From assembly GCA_003662715.1 (NCBI GenBank), contig QMYO01000114.1, positions 1 through 6,031 of the forward strand: DNA of 6,031 nt, in the 5' to 3' direction. Made by a program: the position numbers and the translations under genes. Shown here piece after piece: positions 5,002 to 6,031 of this stretch. How positions within the stretch are numbered: position 1 is the first letter of the stretch; each line of letters begins with the position of its first letter. The notes below the pieces were generated by a model. That model saw only the letters and a list, made by a program, of their open reading frames with translations, was not told the origin of the DNA and made no database searches. Origin of the DNA: Candidatus Bathyarchaeota archaeon. Lineage in GTDB: Archaea > Thermoproteota > Bathyarchaeia > Bathyarchaeales > Bathyarchaeaceae.

Positions 5002-5412
5002 TTATGGTGATAGGATTATCACTTTATCAGCAGCATTTTGCAATACCTCACTCAAAACCCTAGGCCCTACAATTACCACTTCTTTACCAGCCTTCTTAGC
5101 CTCAATCAAAACGGGCAGAAAGTGAGCATCCCTAACTGCTAAAGCCAAAACACTAATTTTCGAATTGTAAATTAACTTCATAGCTTCAACAGTGAAAGCA
5201 ACGTCCACACGACCATTAACAATAACCGGTTCTAAACCATGATTAATTACGGTTTCAATTAATTTTTGAGGAGCATTGTGATTGAGAATTACTTTTCCAA
5301 TTACAATCCTGCCCCAGTTTTTCACGGCGTTTAAAATACTCTCCAAGTTAAAGTTGTACTTCTTCAACAACACGTTAGGCCCATTGACAATTAAACCAAC
5401 GGAGTCTCTCAT
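5002..5412 (-). CDS. NYN-domain (LabA/PIN-like, TIGR00288-type) protein
   Basis: The 136-aa product aligns along its whole length with what I recall of the archaeal TIGR00288 group, predicted PIN-like ribonucleases. Seen here are GLIVNGPNVL (6-15), KVILNHNAPQKLIETVINHG (40-59), EPVIVNGRVDVA (61-72), a helix VEAMKLIYN, AVRDAHFLPV (92-101), and the closing LQNAADKVI (124-132). The family normally has Asp in the first motif (LIDGPN) and Asp-x-Asp in RDADFLP. Here these are Asn10 and His97, while Asp70 and Asp95 remain. Both changes need only one base each from an Asp codon. Metal-dependent nuclease activity may be lost or weakened. The ATG at 5412 has only a weak SD (GTGATGG). The start lies inside the end of the upstream DUF6092-like gene, consistent with an operon. 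Confidence 0.82.
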   Translation of the reverse strand: MRDSVGLIVNGPNVLLKKYNFNLESILNAVKNWGRIVIGKVILNHNAPQKLIETVINHGLEPVIVNGRVDVAFTVEAMKLIYNSKISVLALAVRDAHFLPVLIEAKKAGKEVVIVGPRVLSEVLQNAADKVIILSP

Positions 5413-5605
5413 TGACCATCACTATTGAGTTGAAAAATAAACAAAGGACTACTGAAATTTTTTTGATTATCCTTGCTACTGCGACATCTACCAGTCTTAA
5501 CGGCCCATAAAGAGAGGGTTCGCCAACGCCCCCTCTTACACTTGTTATCAAGAATGCCAAGAGTTTAAAATGATCATCCTTCAAAATGTCGTCCGTACTC
5601 TTCAA
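5375..5605 (-). CDS. DUF6092-like small protein, C-terminus probably disturbed
   Basis: The start is TTG at 5605, chosen because AGAGGTGG lies just upstream (5611-5618) and the reading then matches a conserved core. Residues about 14-45 give KLLAFLITSVRGGVGEPSLY then GPLRLVDVAVARIIKK, close to the archaeal DUF6092 pattern I recall (L-x-S-A-R-G-x-x-x-E-P-x-x-Y-G-P-x-R-L-x-D). Function of that family is unknown. After IIKK the annotated frame turns into a Cys/Val/Phe-rich sequence that overlaps the NYN gene by 38 bases. A seven-base A run (minus strand, 5458-5464) sits exactly at this point. One extra A would instead end the gene at a TGA overlapping the NYN start as ATGA. Either form is shorter than I would expect for the family. 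The 5' end overlaps the nitroreductase remnant by 32 bases. Confidence 0.55.
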   Translation of the reverse strand: MKSTDDILKDDHFKLLAFLITSVRGGVGEPSLYGPLRLVDVAVARIIKKISVVLCLFFNSIVMVNERLRWFNCQWA

Positions 5606-5771
5606 CGTGAACCACCTCTCTTAAAGGTCTCCTCTTTGGCGGTTTAGACCAAGCTTCAACTCGGAGCCCAGATCCCTGCTTCAAGAATCTTCAAGAGGTT
5701 CTCTTGTGGGATACTATCCTCTCTGAATTTCCTAACAGCCCTACGACCCTTAATTATATTAAAAATTCCAT
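5574..5771 (-). pseudogene. nitroreductase-family flavoprotein, internal deletion plus frameshift
   Basis: Both ends of a nitroreductase are present but the middle is gone. The N-terminus reads IFNIIKGRRAVRKF then EDSIPQENLLKILEAGIWAP. This is the standard start, with the Arg-rich FMN-phosphate-binding motif and the A-G-x-W-A-P-S motif, and it ends in TGA at 5656. In another frame, immediately after, comes WSKPPKRRPLREVVHVEEYG then RHFEG and a stop at 5574, the typical C-terminal tail. Roughly 100 or more internal residues are missing, including the rest of the FMN site. A further one-base loss near 5766-5768 would explain why the likely ATG (5771, SD GGGGGATG) is out of frame with IFNII; the ancestral start was probably M-D/E-IFNII. 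The gene followed the serA-like gene by about 26 bases. Not functional as it stands. Confidence 0.75.
5611..5618 (-). promoter_or_regulatory. SD supporting the TTG start of the DUF6092-like gene
   Basis: AGAGGTGG on the minus strand lies about six bases before the TTG at 5605. It is embedded in the last codons of the nitroreductase remnant, as in tightly packed operons. Confidence 0.6.
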
Positions 5772-5797
5772 TGACATCCCCCAATATGTGTAGGATT

Positions 5798-6031
5798 TTA
5801 CTCACTCTTAAGAACCTTAATAACTTTCTCGGCAACCTCGATGCCGGCTCTTTCCTGAGCTTCGACCGTGGATGCCCCAATGTGTGGAGTTAAAACCACA
5901 TTATCAAGTTTTGTTAGGGGGTGATCTTTGGGAAGGGGCTCCTCCTCAAAGACGTCCAATCCAGCCTTCTTGAAGCGCCTTCACCAAAGCGTTCGTGTCT
6001 ACAACGGCTCCTCTCGATGTGTTAATGAGAA
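5798..6031 (-). pseudogene. serA: short-form D-3-phosphoglycerate dehydrogenase-like 2-hydroxyacid dehydrogenase, frameshifted, partial
   Basis: Only the C-terminal part is in the window; the 5' end lies beyond 6031. The first segment reads [21 protein letters not shown], with the catalytic Arg in TSRG. The second, in another frame from about 5965, reads [20 protein letters not shown] and continues through [20 protein letters not shown], with the catalytic Glu and the His of PHIGAS, ending ...KVIKVLKSE and TAA. Between them the usual G-x-I-A-G residues are missing and the frame changes at 5966, consistent with loss of about 14 bases. Read without correction, the frame stops at 5946. There is no C-terminal ACT domain, as in short archaeal SerA proteins. 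The intact enzyme would oxidise 3-phosphoglycerate for serine synthesis; a glyoxylate/hydroxypyruvate reductase is the main alternative. Confidence 0.75.

Noticed and set aside
5656..5880. 74-codon minus-strand frame with an N-terminus running through the serA end
   Set aside because: Only the nitroreductase-like second half is meaningful; the first half is an out-of-frame reading of the serA-like gene.

Overview
The window reads as archaeal, AT-rich DNA. The main signs are BRE/TATA-like promoter elements, strong GGAGGTG-type Shine-Dalgarno (SD) sites, use of a TTG start, and a protein of the archaeal NYN-domain (TIGR00288-like) type. A Thermoproteota lineage such as Bathyarchaeia is plausible, but this is a guess. 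No RNA gene or CRISPR array was found.

Left part (about 1-4060, all minus strand). A compact operon is transcribed right to left: an SSS-family sodium/solute symporter, a creatininase-family metal-dependent amidohydrolase, an aspartate/ornithine-carbamoyltransferase-fold enzyme, and a small two-helix membrane protein of DUF3311 type. The last three genes abut or overlap by one base and each has a strong SD. The carbamoyltransferase keeps its carbamoyl-phosphate residues, but the loop that normally reads the alpha-carboxylate of aspartate is changed. The set therefore looks like uptake and breakdown of an amide, lactam or ureido compound rather than pyrimidine synthesis. A second small membrane protein follows (325 to 56). 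It seems to carry a one-base frameshift, after which its natural reading continues off the left edge.

Middle (about 3981-5001). About 1 kb holds no large gene. It contains divergent promoters, a 30-codon plus-strand ORF with promoter and SD, a convergent 49-codon minus-strand ORF with a perfect 9-bp hairpin between them, a near-repeat pair, another perfect hairpin, and a G-rich segment that looks like the decayed 3' end of a gene, possibly of transposon (TnpB) origin.

Right part (about 5002-6031, all minus strand). A former operon appears to be eroding. The end of a short-form serA-like 2-hydroxyacid dehydrogenase has lost about 14 bases. A nitroreductase retains only its two ends. A DUF6092-like gene has a C-terminus that may be out of frame at a seven-base homopolymer. 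The NYN-domain protein is open throughout, but two of its expected acidic active-site residues are Asn and His. Similar lesions in consecutive genes suggest real decay, although assembly error must be excluded.
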